Assembly: GCA_028554795.2 (NCBI GenBank)
Contig: CM068839.1
Location: 12,861,220 to 12,925,219 of the forward strand
Length of the DNA: 64,000 nt
Direction of reading: 5' to 3'
From: Sinohyriopsis cumingii
Lineage: Eukaryota > Mollusca > Bivalvia > Unionida > Unionidae
The notes under the pieces are model-generated. The model was not told where the DNA came from. It did not search any database and worked only from the letters and a program-made list of their open reading frames with translations. A program made the translations under genes and the position numbers. Of this stretch, positions 51,267 through 60,636 are shown piece after piece (within the stretch, counting starts at the first letter, position 1; every line of letters begins with the position of its first letter).

Positions 51267-51839
51267 ATGACGGAAATTCAGAAAACGATCCATTGGGGTG
51301 CACCAACAGGGGAGACTGCCCAAGGGAACCCGGATTTACTTTCAGAAGAGGTGAATTGGGATTTTTTGGATTTTCTCTCCTCGCAAGAATTTGTTCCGGA
51401 ACCTTCGTTACCTTCTTCATTACCGCAAGTGGAAAATTTTAGACAGAGACAGAAAGAAGAATTGGAGAAATTTATGCAACGACAAAAGGAAGCGGAACAA
51501 GCTTTTATCCTACAGCAACAGCAGCAAGAAGAAGAGGTAAGAAAAAAACAACAGCAACAACAGCAAGAAGAAGTAGCAGCAAAGAAACAAGAGGGTGAAA
51601 ATCAAACGGTCACGGTACTGTTGGACATTTTAGCGGAGTTAAGAAGTCTGAAACAAATGTATCAGACTTCTTTATTACGACCGAAGAGAATACGACCTTC
51701 CCGAGCTAAACACGTTAACCCTGTGACTAAGCCTACCGTACCACCCTTAGTGATTTCAACCCAATCATCATCATTACGCAGTCCAGAAGTAGGCCTTGGC
51801 CGTGGCAAAGGCTTAAGACAGTTAAAGTTGATTGCTTAA
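51267..51839 (+). CDS. Q/E-rich coiled-coil protein (element 2)
   Basis: 190 residues, counterpart of 44295-44864. It differs mainly in the length of the Q run (about residue 95) and one deleted residue near the C-terminus. Frame intact. It is followed by a stem-loop 25 nt downstream. An AATAAA also lies just before that loop, so either 3' end mode is possible in this copy. Confidence 0.75.
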   Translation: MTEIQKTIHWGAPTGETAQGNPDLLSEEVNWDFLDFLSSQEFVPEPSLPSSLPQVENFRQRQKEELEKFMQRQKEAEQAFILQQQQQEEEVRKKQQQQQQEEVAAKKQEGENQTVTVLLDILAELRSLKQMYQTSLLRPKRIRPSRAKHVNPVTKPTVPPLVISTQSSSLRSPEVGLGRGKGLRQLKLIA

Positions 51840-51864
51840 ACTCACCCCTACACCGAAATAAAAA

Positions 51865-51880
51865 GGCCCTTTTCAGGGCC
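51865..51880 (+). terminator. histone-type 3' stem-loop after the Q/E-rich gene (element 2)
   Basis: GGCCCTTTTCAGGGCC, then ACCCA (51881-51885), then CTTGAAAAGAAAT from 51891. This is the closest match in the window to the full histone layout. Confidence 0.87.
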
Positions 51881-52129
51881 ACCCACATTTCTTGAAAAGA
51901 AATACAATTTCAATTTGCCAATAACTCAAAAAAACAAAAAAAAACATTTTACCCCTATAGTACGTGTTTTTGTATGAGTGCGTGAGTGCAGCTTCTTATT
52001 TTAAAATCATAACTCAAAGACACTTACCTTATATCATTAATTTATTCTTTTATCCATTGTTACAATCCAATTCACAATTCACAATACAACACTTTATAAA
52101 AAGTTCATTGACTTCTTCTGTCTCCTTGT

Positions 52130-52603
52130 TTAGTCTCTCTTTTTTTTAAATTTCTTCACCGTCATACTCTTTTCCTCTTCTTCTTCCTCCTCGCTTTCTT
52201 CCCTTCTTCTTTTCTTCTCCTGCTTCTTTTTCTTCACCTGTCTGCTTTCTTCCCCTGAAGAATCCCTCTCTTCTTCCGAAGAATCCCTCTCTTCTTCTGA
52301 AGAATTTCTCTTTTCTTCTGACTCCTCTTGTTTCTTTTTTGGGCAATCTGCAGACCAATGTCCTTTTTCTTTACAATAATAACAGGTATATTGACTTTTG
52401 TCTTTTTTAGCCCCTGTTTTTGTTCTTTTTTGACGGTCTGGACACTCTGAAGACCAATGCCCTTTCTTCTGACAGATATAGCAAGTATCTTGACTTTTAT
52501 CTCGAAAGGAAGGAGAGTAGTCCGTGGGGTGGTCTGAAGAGAATTTTCTAATGACCCCTCGCAAAGCTCTGACGAAACGTTCGATTTGGTTAGTCTCTTC
52601 CAT
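52130..52603 (-). CDS. CCHC zinc-knuckle protein (element 2)
   Basis: 157 residues from the ATG at 52603. Both knuckles are intact (CYICQKKGHWSSEC, CYYCKEKGHWSADC), with fewer acidic serine repeats than element 1. The conserved AATAAA is at 52041-52046. It diverges from polB across 52604-52737. Confidence 0.8.
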   Translation of the reverse strand: MEETNQIERFVRALRGVIRKFSSDHPTDYSPSFRDKSQDTCYICQKKGHWSSECPDRQKRTKTGAKKDKSQYTCYYCKEKGHWSADCPKKKQEESEEKRNSSEEERDSSEEERDSSGEESRQVKKKKQEKKRRREESEEEEEEEKSMTVKKFKKKRD

Positions 52604-52737
52604 CGTTGTGCTCGGCTTGAGAGTGAAATGAATAGTGAAAGGACAAGACACACACCCTTTTATATACGCTGGTCTGCCATGACTATAAATTAGTCTATGG
52701 TGTTTAAACTTGAGTCATTTGACGTTTTGCACTCAAG
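52604..52737. promoter_or_regulatory. divergent promoter, zinc-knuckle gene and polB (element 2)
   Basis: TATATAAAAGGG (minus sense, about 52657-52668) and CTATAAATT (plus, about 52682-52690), each about 50-60 nt from its ATG. Confidence 0.65.
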
Positions 52738-55700
52738 ATGAAACGATCCTATTCATTTGAGAAGAAAGAAGAAGAAGAAGAAAGTAAGAGGCAGAAACGT
52801 GATCTATCGCCTCGTACCAGGGCTGAAATCTTGGCACAAATTCATGCCAGTGATTTTGAAGAGGACATGAGTGAACCAGAATTTGAAACCTCTAAACCAA
52901 GTTCACCACCCTTAGTCAACCCTGAAAAATACTATTCCATTCGAGAGACGGAAAAGCGCTCCTCTAGAAAATTTAGAACCACGGCTTACAAATACACGGT
53001 GAAGTTTAAAGATTTCAAGGCTGAAGTGCCGTTAGAGAAAGCAGAAGTGTTCATCACTGGGGTGTGGGATTCTTTGCTCGCTGCACTCAAGCGACAATGT
53101 CAACCCAAAGAAGACGATCGCTTGAGACTTTCCATACAACACGACGGTTTGAAATCTCCTGTTTGGATCGAGTTTAGCACCCCTGCAGAATTGACCGCTT
53201 CAAAAGTCATGGACAAGATTCAACACGTACAACAATCTAATGATCAGTTTGACATCACCGATGGTAAAGCCACACTGGACATGACCCACGTCTCTCCTCC
53301 TCAAGGGACTGGACGCAAAAAGATGTTATTGGTGGACGACCTTCGCAACACCAAAAAGAGTCTCGTCCGAATTAACAACCCTCATGACCAGATGTGTTTA
53401 GCCCGTGCCATCGTGGTGGGACGAACCTATGCCAACAAGAACGACACGGTAGAATGGAAAAGAACCTGGAACACTATTCAACATTCCGATCGAGCCAAAC
53501 AAGGAAACGAAGCAGAACTCCTGTTGCAACAAGCTGGCCTGTCCAAAGACACACCCTGTGGCATTCCTGAGATGCAAAAATTGCAAGATGTCCTAGCTCC
53601 ACGATACACCTTGAAAGTGCACCCTCAAGAAATGCGCGGACCTCTGTTGTTTCGAGGCCAAGATTTTAAGGACGGAAAATACATTCACCTTTATCATCAC
53701 GATGAACATTTCGATACCATTACCAGTATCACTGGATTCCTGGGATATGTTTATTACTGTGAGAAATGTGATTATGGTTTTAACAATCGAGAGCAACACA
53801 AACATTGTGGAATGAAATGCCCAGGATGTTTGGCCTCTCCACCCTGTCTGAGCGAAGAACCAGTGCCTTGTTCAACTTGTCTGCGCACGTTTGTCAACCC
53901 TACCTGTTACCAACAACATCTGAAGACGCAAGGTTCACAGAAGAAATGCTACGAGCAAAAATACCAACCCTCACCAGAGAAAGAGGACGGTCACAAGAAG
54001 AAAGGCAATTTCATCTTTTTCGATTTCGAATGCATGCAAGAGACCGGCATTCACATTCCTAATTTCTGTGTGGCTCATCGAGCGTGCGAGAAGTGTATTC
54101 AAGAACCTATCTTCAGTCATTGCCCTCACTGCAGCAAGATTCCTGGAGGGCGTGAAAAAATCTTTCGGGGACCTAACACGTTAGCCGATTTTGCCCAATG
54201 GGTCTTAGACCCCATCGACAAGACGTGGAGCCAAGAGGACATCGAACGTTACGGAGATTGTCATCGTCATGCCACGGTGATGGCTCACAATTTCTCCGGA
54301 TACGATGGACAGTTTCTTCTCAGATACTATACGGAACATGGCACCGAGCGTCCTAAAGTGACTTTGAACGGAGCCAAAATCATTTTCATGCAAGTGGGAC
54401 AAGTGCAGTTTAAAGATTCGATGAGCTATTTGGCCATGCCTTTGAGTCGAATGCCTAAAACGTTTGGAATGACAGAAATGGCTAAAGGGTACTTTCCACA
54501 CTTTTTCAATACGGAAGCCAATCAACACGCCGTTCTACCCCATTTGCCCGAGGCTCACTATTACGACCCCGACAACATGCGTACCGAACAACGAGAAGCT
54601 TTCTACGCTTGGTACCAGGCTCACGCCTCGGACCCTTTCGACTTTCAGGAAGAAATATTAAAGTATTGTCGTTCCGACGTGGACATTTTGCGACGTTGCT
54701 GTGGAAAATTTCGAGAACTGTTCATGGAACACAGAGGGGTCGATCCTTTGAAAGAAGCTTGCACCATTGCCAAAGCGTGTTCCTTAGTGTATCGACAACG
54801 ATTCATGCCTGAAAACACCGTGGCTGTCATCAGCCCTCAAACGACCCACTATGTCAAACGTCAATACTCGGTGAAAGCCCTACGCTGGTTACATTACTTG
54901 TGCGACAAGGAAGACAAGTGGATTCAGCATGCTCGCAACGGAGGGGGCGAAAAGACCATCGGAACGTATTCGGTCGATGGCTGGGACTTAGAAAACCCCA
55001 AGATCGTGTACGAGTTTAACGGTTGCTTATTTCACGGATGTACCGTCTGTTACCCTGACCGTGGCACTAAAAATCAGTTTTTGCAACGAACCATGGAAGA
55101 CTTGTACCAGGACACTTGTCAGCGACGCCTAAAGTTAGAACAGCAAGGATACCAAGTGGTGGAAATGTGGGAACACGAGTACGATTACCGTATGAAAACC
55201 GATCCCGAGTTTAAACGCCTCGTGGAAAGTTAACAGTTCATGGACCCGCTGAACCCGAGGGATAGTTTGTACGGAGGAAGGACCAATGCCACCTGTTTGC
55301 TGTACCAAGCCGACGAAGAGAAAGGAGAAGAAATCAAATACTTGGACGTGTGTTCGCTGTATCCCTACGTGTGCAAATATTGTCGCTTTCCTGTAGGGCA
55401 CCCACAATTGCTGACGGAACACATCGACCTGGTCAACATTCGACAATACGAAGGCTTGATCAAGTGTAAAGTTTTGCCACCCACGAACCTATACCATCCC
55501 GTCTTACCTCACCATTGTCAAGGCAAACTGATGTTTCCCTCGTGCCGTACTTGTGCCGAAACGTGCAACCAAGACCAACCTTGTCAGCACAGCCAGGAAG
55601 AACGGGCCTTGACGGGAACCTGGGTCAGCGTAGAATTGTTCAAAGCTCTGGACATGGGATACCAACTGTTAGAAGTGTACGAAATTTGTCACTTTCCCAA

Positions 55701-56649
55701 GACACAACAATACCACAAGGGTGACCCCAGTCAGAAAGGCATTTTCGCCGACTACGTGGATGCCTTTTTGAAACTGAAGCAAGAAGCCAGCGGCTATCCG
55801 CCCTGGTGTCACACTCCCGAAGACCAAATACAATTCAAAGAGAAATATCTTGAACAAGAAGGCATCTCTTTAGACCACATCGACAAAAACGAAGGCAGGC
55901 GATCGTTTGCCAAAGTGATGTTAAATTGCTTGTGGGGTAAAATGGCATAACGACCGTGTTAACCCAAGACGGAATATTTGACAGAATCTTCCCGCTACTT
56001 CCAGATGATTCACGACAAAACCAAATACATGAAACACGTGGACGTCGTTCGAGAGGATTTGATCTTGGTCAATTACGAAGAAGATCTGGACTTTGTGCAA
56101 GACGACCCTTTTGGAAATGTCATCATTGCGGCTTACGTGACAGCTCATGCTCGCTAAAAATTGTACGAAGCTTTAGAACTGTTAGGAGAACGTGTCCTGT
56201 ACTTTGACACGGACAGTTGCATTTACATCCATCACCCGATTCAACATCACCCTGACATCGAAGGAGACCGTTTAGGAGCCTGGACAGACGAGCATCCCGA
56301 CGACAAGATTCTAAGTTTCGTCAGTGGCAGCCCCAAAAATTACGGCTACGAATACCGGGACGAACAAGGAGAAGTGCACACGACGTGCAAAGTGAAAGGA
56401 CTGACTCTGAATCATCGTACCAGTCGAGTGGTCAACTTTGGGGTATTGAAAGAAGCCTTGCAATCCGGAGAGGATGGAAACTTTAAAGTGACCACCGATC
56501 AACCGAACAAGATTGTACGTTTACCCACTCACCACATCGTCAGTCGGCCCTTGGAAAAAGTCTATCAAATCGTGTACCAGAAGCGAGTGCGACTTCCCAA
56601 TCATTTCACCTTACCGTATGGACACGTTGGTATAAAACATTGGTTGTAA
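52738..56649 (+). pseudogene. POLB: protein-primed DNA polymerase B, element 2, broken
   Basis: Starts at an ATG followed by an acidic/basic N-terminus (EKKEEEEES). Exonuclease motifs FFDFECMQ, HNFSGYDGQ and YCRSDVDIL, and polymerase motifs CSLYPYV, KVMLNCLWGK and YFDTDS are all present, about 1,303 codons in one frame. Stops: TAA at 55231-55233 (same place as element 1), then TAA at 55948-55950, 55960-55962 and 56155-56157. No frameshift was seen. A 132-bp in-frame deletion near 53950 removes two Cys/His finger-like units present in element 1. The C-terminal tail after motif C is replaced by a short different end (KHWL). Confidence 0.92.
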
Positions 56650-56672
56650 GAGGATAGTCACACGCTAGAAGG

Positions 56673-57131
56673 ATGACTTCGCCACAGCAAGAATCGAGTG
56701 AGAAACCCGATGAGAACTCTAAGTTCAAACCCTACCATTTTCCAGTCTTCTTACCTGACTATTGTGATTGTGCCCGTCGATTGGACACGTTTCAGAAATG
56801 GCCTACTGATAGGGAAGGATTACCTTCTTCGCATGTTTTAGCTAGAACAGGATTTGTCTACTTGGGACCTGAGTCAGGATTGGGATACGAGGTACAGTGT
56901 TTCGCTTGCGGACTGAAGTTACGAACGGATCTATGTATCTATAAAGATTCAGCTATTCCGGAACATACTCGATGGTCTCCGCACTGCCCTTACCTTTCTA
57001 TGGCCTTTCCGCCCATCACACTACGGTACAATGTTGACGGTACCTTAGAGACGGTACCTTCCAGAACAAGATATAAAAAACATAAAAAAGGAAAGATGTA
57101 CAAGCTGGAGACTGCATTGCGACTAGTATAA
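56673..57131 (+). CDS. BIR-domain protein, extra copy only in element 2
   Basis: 152 residues. The BIR domain lies at about 25-110: RRLDTFQKWP, LARTGFVYLGP, VQCFACGLKL, then HTRWSPHCPYL, with the C-x2-C..H..C zinc site and a slightly longer loop before the first Cys. No RING. A basic tail (RYKKHKKGK) follows. It lies 23 bp after the polB end. Its stop codon sits inside TATAAAAA (57127-57134) serving the next gene. Element 1 has no counterpart. Confidence 0.85.
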   Translation: MTSPQQESSEKPDENSKFKPYHFPVFLPDYCDCARRLDTFQKWPTDREGLPSSHVLARTGFVYLGPESGLGYEVQCFACGLKLRTDLCIYKDSAIPEHTRWSPHCPYLSMAFPPITLRYNVDGTLETVPSRTRYKKHKKGKMYKLETALRLV

Positions 57132-57134
57132 AAA
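57127..57134 (+). promoter_or_regulatory. TATA box overlapping BIR stop codon
   Basis: TATAAAAA contains the stop TAA (57129-57131). The next ATG is 56 nt downstream. The same box in element 1 (about 39372-39379) lies inside the polB end. Confidence 0.65.
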
Positions 57135-57189
57135 GGGGCTATGGTCAAGATCGATAGTTCATTGTGACTACCAAGACCGAGCGAACAAC

Positions 57190-57831
57190 ATGAATACTTT
57201 CAGAGAAACACAGAACAAGTTGTTTAGAAAGGCACAATTCAAGTGTGAAGCTTCGGAAGTGGAATGCGATTGTGAGCCTTGCGATGGGTACGATGCTGTA
57301 CGTTGTGACCTTAGCGATGCCGTAAAGCATCATCATGGGAACTTTGTTCTCACTACCCCTATCATGGAAAGTGATGCTGTGCGTGTCAAACCTGAGGAAT
57401 GCGAAAGTGATGCCGCTCGTCCTCTTGGACATTTTACTGGATTTCGTTTTAAAGGGGAATGTTCACCTTCACGTCTACCCCCCTACGGATGTCATCCAGC
57501 CCTGAGCAAACTCCTGCCCATGTCACTCAACCCTCATCGAAACGAACCTGTGAAAGACGAATATTCGTTCCCTGTGCGTTTGTCGGAATACTGCGACTTT
57601 GAAAATCGTCTTCAATCGTTCAAAGGAAAATGGCCTAAGTATCTGGGAGGACCGACCCCCGAAGAATTAGCCAGAGCCGGATTTTTCTACTTGGGCGAAG
57701 GAGATAAAGTCAAGTGCTTCAGTTGCGGTGTGTCACTTCACCACTGGGAACCGCAAGATTCGGCCTACGTAGAACATGCTCGATGGTCACCGAATTGTCA
57801 TTACTTACCCTTAGTGGGACCGAGACATTGA
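57190..57831 (+). CDS. BIR-domain protein (element 2 counterpart of 38579-39316)
   Basis: 213 residues. The BIR domain is intact at about 130-208 (ARAGFFYLGEGDKVKCFSC, HARWSPNC). The N-terminal Cys-rich block is shortened by about 30 residues compared with element 1, keeping CDCEPCDGYDAVRC. Confidence 0.85.
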   Translation: MNTFRETQNKLFRKAQFKCEASEVECDCEPCDGYDAVRCDLSDAVKHHHGNFVLTTPIMESDAVRVKPEECESDAARPLGHFTGFRFKGECSPSRLPPYGCHPALSKLLPMSLNPHRNEPVKDEYSFPVRLSEYCDFENRLQSFKGKWPKYLGGPTPEELARAGFFYLGEGDKVKCFSCGVSLHHWEPQDSAYVEHARWSPNCHYLPLVGPRH

Positions 57832-57853
57832 AGTAACTTACCATAATCTGTTC

Positions 57854-58312
57854 ATGGATACTTTACAAGAGAACATTCGTGCTTTGCCTGTGGAGTTGAG
57901 AGAACGCATTTACCGAGAGCTGGTCAAAATACAAGTGAAACGTAAAGAACAATTGCATCCGTTACGTCACCGGTGTTTGAACCACTGGTACCTGAAGGCT
58001 ATACAAGGACTGATTCAATTGAAAGTGTTCCATTGGACAGACATTGATCAACGATCCCCTGGTTTTAAAAAGGATTGGTTTGTTATGGACGATTCTATCT
58101 ACTACATCATTGTAAACTTACTGCATCGAATTCCAGAGGAAGAGTTAACGAATTACCAACATCTTGAACAGAATGTCAACTTAGTGAAAGAGGAAACTTC
58201 TGAACGAATTGTAATGTGTAGATTAGTGACTAAACGATTTAAATTCGACACTGAAGTAAAACCATGTTTGTGCAAAGAGTACATTTCTTGTGTCAGACCA
58301 AAGAGGATTTAG
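57854..58312 (+). CDS. F-box-like protein A (element 2)
   Basis: 152 residues, orthologue of 38091-38546. The N-terminal ALPVELRERIYREL block and HWYLKAIQGLI are conserved. Frame intact. First of three tandem copies in element 2. Confidence 0.6.
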   Translation: MDTLQENIRALPVELRERIYRELVKIQVKRKEQLHPLRHRCLNHWYLKAIQGLIQLKVFHWTDIDQRSPGFKKDWFVMDDSIYYIIVNLLHRIPEEELTNYQHLEQNVNLVKEETSERIVMCRLVTKRFKFDTEVKPCLCKEYISCVRPKRI

Positions 58313-58324
58313 TATGACCTATTC

Positions 58325-58597
58325 ATGGATACTTTGCTAGAGAACATTCGTGCTTTGCCTGTGGAGTTGAGAGAACGCATTTACCGAGAACTGATCAAAA
58401 TACAAGTGAAACGCAAACTCAAAGTTATTCATCCGTTTTTAAATTATGCTCTGTTCCAAAGTACAAGAAGACTGATTATGAGTGGATATTACATCAGGCA
58501 CAAAGTTAAACGAGGCTATTGGTCACCACCCAACGATTCCAAAAACAGTGTATATACTTATGGATACTTTACAAGAGAACATTTTGGGCTTGCCTGA
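58325..58597 (+). pseudogene. F-box-like protein B, shortened copy (element 2)
   Basis: 90 residues. The N-terminal 30 match the family (MDTLLENIRALPVELRER), the rest is diverged, and its end overlaps the start of copy C in another frame. Either a remnant or a short functional variant. Confidence 0.5.
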
Positions 58598-59057
58598 GGA
58601 GTTGAGAGAAAGGATTTACCGAGAACTGGTCAAAATACAAGTGAAACGTAAAGAACAATTGCATCCGTTACGTCATCAGATCTTTAACCACTGGTACCTG
58701 AATGGTATAAGAGGACTGATTCGTCAGAAATTTTTTCAGTGGTCAGACCTTGTTGAACACTTTCAGTTTGGGAATGATGATGAACTAGACGTTCGTAATT
58801 TTGGATACTTCGAGATTCACTTACTGCAACGTATTGAGGAAGACGTGTTAAAGGATTACCAACATTTGTTACATGGAATCTGCTTAAAGAAAGACGAAAC
58901 ATCTAGACAAACTCTGACGTTTCAGTTACAGTATGTAACATTTAAATTCCCTACTGGAGAACGAACATGTTTGGTTAGAAATTACCTTTATTGCTTCCGA
59001 AACAAAGAGACTATAAAATCAAGTTGCCATGCCACGGATTATGTCACATATTATTGA
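58560..59057 (+). CDS. F-box-like protein C (element 2)
   Basis: 165 residues from the ATG at 58560, chosen because the family starts MDTL. A longer frame begins earlier without similarity. LPEELRERIYREL and NHWYLNGIRGLI are present. It overlaps copy B by 38 bases. Confidence 0.6.
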   Translation: MDTLQENILGLPEELRERIYRELVKIQVKRKEQLHPLRHQIFNHWYLNGIRGLIRQKFFQWSDLVEHFQFGNDDELDVRNFGYFEIHLLQRIEEDVLKDYQHLLHGICLKKDETSRQTLTFQLQYVTFKFPTGERTCLVRNYLYCFRNKETIKSSCHATDYVTYY

Positions 59058-59253
59058 ACAGATTCCGTGGAAGGAACTCAATGACCATATTCAAACCGTG
59101 GATCATTACCACCTATTAATACAAGAACTGTATCCATTCAATTTGGGACGACAAGTGGTGTGTGTCTTAGTGACTTGTTTTCTGGGATTTCGTTTACCAG
59201 CCGATTCCTTGTGGACTCTTTACGATCAGTACTTACCACCTCAATGGCCTTAA
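59029..59253 (+). CDS. 74-residue small protein (element 2)
   Basis: Intact here, nonsense in element 1. It has a hydrophobic segment VVCVLVTCFLGFRL at about residues 42-55 and ends LYDQYLPPQWP. It overlaps copy C and the next gene. No known family. Confidence 0.55.
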   Translation: MPRIMSHIIEQIPWKELNDHIQTVDHYHLLIQELYPFNLGRQVVCVLVTCFLGFRLPADSLWTLYDQYLPPQWP

Positions 59254-59753
59254 ATGGTCACGAAAACCTCCTTTTGCTCAAAGCCTTGCGTTTTCATCTG
59301 GATACTTCTCGACCTCAACAGGCAAAAAAGATTCGTCAACTTTTAGCTACCCAAGACGTGTATGACGATGTGTGTGTAGCTTGTGACTTACATCCCCATT
59401 GGACAGATGTCCGTGCCTGGAAAGAATGGGGTTTTGAGGCTTGGACCCAAGAAGTGGCCCAGTATGCACGAGAGTTGTTCAAGGAAAAAATTACTTTTCA
59501 ACCCGTGTTAGTGACGGTGCCAGAAGAACCCGTCACCCAGGACGGGACTGTCGTGGACAGACCTGAAAGACCCTTTCGGGAGGACACTTGTGTGACCTTA
59601 CCCCCTACTATAGAACTGGTTAGAACTTTACCCAAAACATGTTGTTGTACAGACACTTGTTTTTATTCCACGTTAATGGTTATCATGTGCCTTTTATCCT
59701 TGTACTTAAGCCTTTGGCTTTTATGTATTTTTGTCTTTCGTATTCATGTTTGA
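59244..59753 (+). CDS. tail-anchored helical protein
   Basis: 169 residues from the ATG at 59244. Longer frames begin at GTG. The helical N-terminal domain spans about 1-80 (LLLLKALRFHLD, IRQLLATQDVYDDVC, WKEWGFEAWTQEV). A proline-rich linker follows, then a 22-residue membrane anchor near the end (LMVIMCLLSLYLSLWLLCIF). The plan of alpha domain plus tail anchor is seen in Bcl-2-like and death-fold proteins, but no BH motif was identified, so this is only a suggestion. Next to BIR and F-box-like genes. AATAAA follows at about 59763. Confidence 0.6.
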   Translation: MALNGHENLLLLKALRFHLDTSRPQQAKKIRQLLATQDVYDDVCVACDLHPHWTDVRAWKEWGFEAWTQEVAQYARELFKEKITFQPVLVTVPEEPVTQDGTVVDRPERPFREDTCVTLPPTIELVRTLPKTCCCTDTCFYSTLMVIMCLLSLYLSLWLLCIFVFRIHV

Positions 59754-59784
59754 AAAAACATTCAATAAACGTGTTCTTAAAAAG

Positions 59785-59792
59785 TATATAAA
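59785..59792 (+). promoter_or_regulatory. TATA box of the packaging ATPase gene (element 2)
   Basis: TATATAAA, 47 nt before the ATG at 59839, conserved with element 1. Confidence 0.7.
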
Positions 59793-59838
59793 CTCTTGTC
59801 TTGTTTGTTTTCGTGTCACAAGTGACATTTCTCACACT

Positions 59839-60567
59839 ATGGCTACCTCTGCTGTCTCTGCTCCCTCTTCCTCTACTGTCAAAGTCATCGACGAACACTT
59901 TGATCGTGCCAGTTGGGAGGCTTTGTATCTTCGCCATCCCTTTAACATGCTCATTGCTGGACCTAGCGGTTCAGGCAAAACCGAATTCGTCAAACGTTTG
60001 ATCGAGCATAAACATCATTTGATCGATCGGCCCCCTCAACGGATCGTGTGGTGTTACAAAGAGTGGCAATCGGCGTACAGCCTCTTGCGAGAAAGTCAAG
60101 GCGATTCCATCGTGTTTGTGGAAGGCATTCCTAAAGAAGACGACGGCATCGTCTCTGCCTCCCGTCAAACCCATTTGGTCATTTTCGACGACATGTTAGG
60201 AGAAGACGAAGAAGAAATTAAATTGTGGTTGACACGCAAAGGGCATCACCGTAATGCCAGTGTCGTTTACATCACCCAAAATTTGTTTCAACAAAGTAAA
60301 GCCCATCGCACCATCAGTCTCAATGCGCATTACGTGGTCTTGTTTAAAAGCCCTCGAGATAAATCGCAAGTGCAAGTCTTAGCCAAACAGTTAGGAACGC
60401 CTTGGCTGACTCAGGCGTACGACGATGCCACTAAAACGCCACACGCCTATTTACTCGTCGATTTGAAACCTACGACCCCCGAGGATTTGCGATTTCGTAC
60501 CCACTTGTTTCACCACTGGTGCCAAGACGGAGGGCCTGTCCTGTACACGTCTCTGTCCTCGACTTAA
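59839..60567 (+). CDS. ATP: genome-packaging ATPase (element 2)
   Basis: 242 residues. GPSGSGKTEF, HLVIFDDM and YITQNLF are intact. It ends LSST, nine residues shorter than element 1, because a stop occurs before the TATA box of the next gene instead of inside it. Confidence 0.92.
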   Translation: MATSAVSAPSSSTVKVIDEHFDRASWEALYLRHPFNMLIAGPSGSGKTEFVKRLIEHKHHLIDRPPQRIVWCYKEWQSAYSLLRESQGDSIVFVEGIPKEDDGIVSASRQTHLVIFDDMLGEDEEEIKLWLTRKGHHRNASVVYITQNLFQQSKAHRTISLNAHYVVLFKSPRDKSQVQVLAKQLGTPWLTQAYDDATKTPHAYLLVDLKPTTPEDLRFRTHLFHHWCQDGGPVLYTSLSST

Positions 60568-60636
60568 TTTCACTCCACATAAAAAAAATCTATAAAAACC
60601 TCAGACCCTTTTTCGTCTGTCTCACACAGTGTGAAC

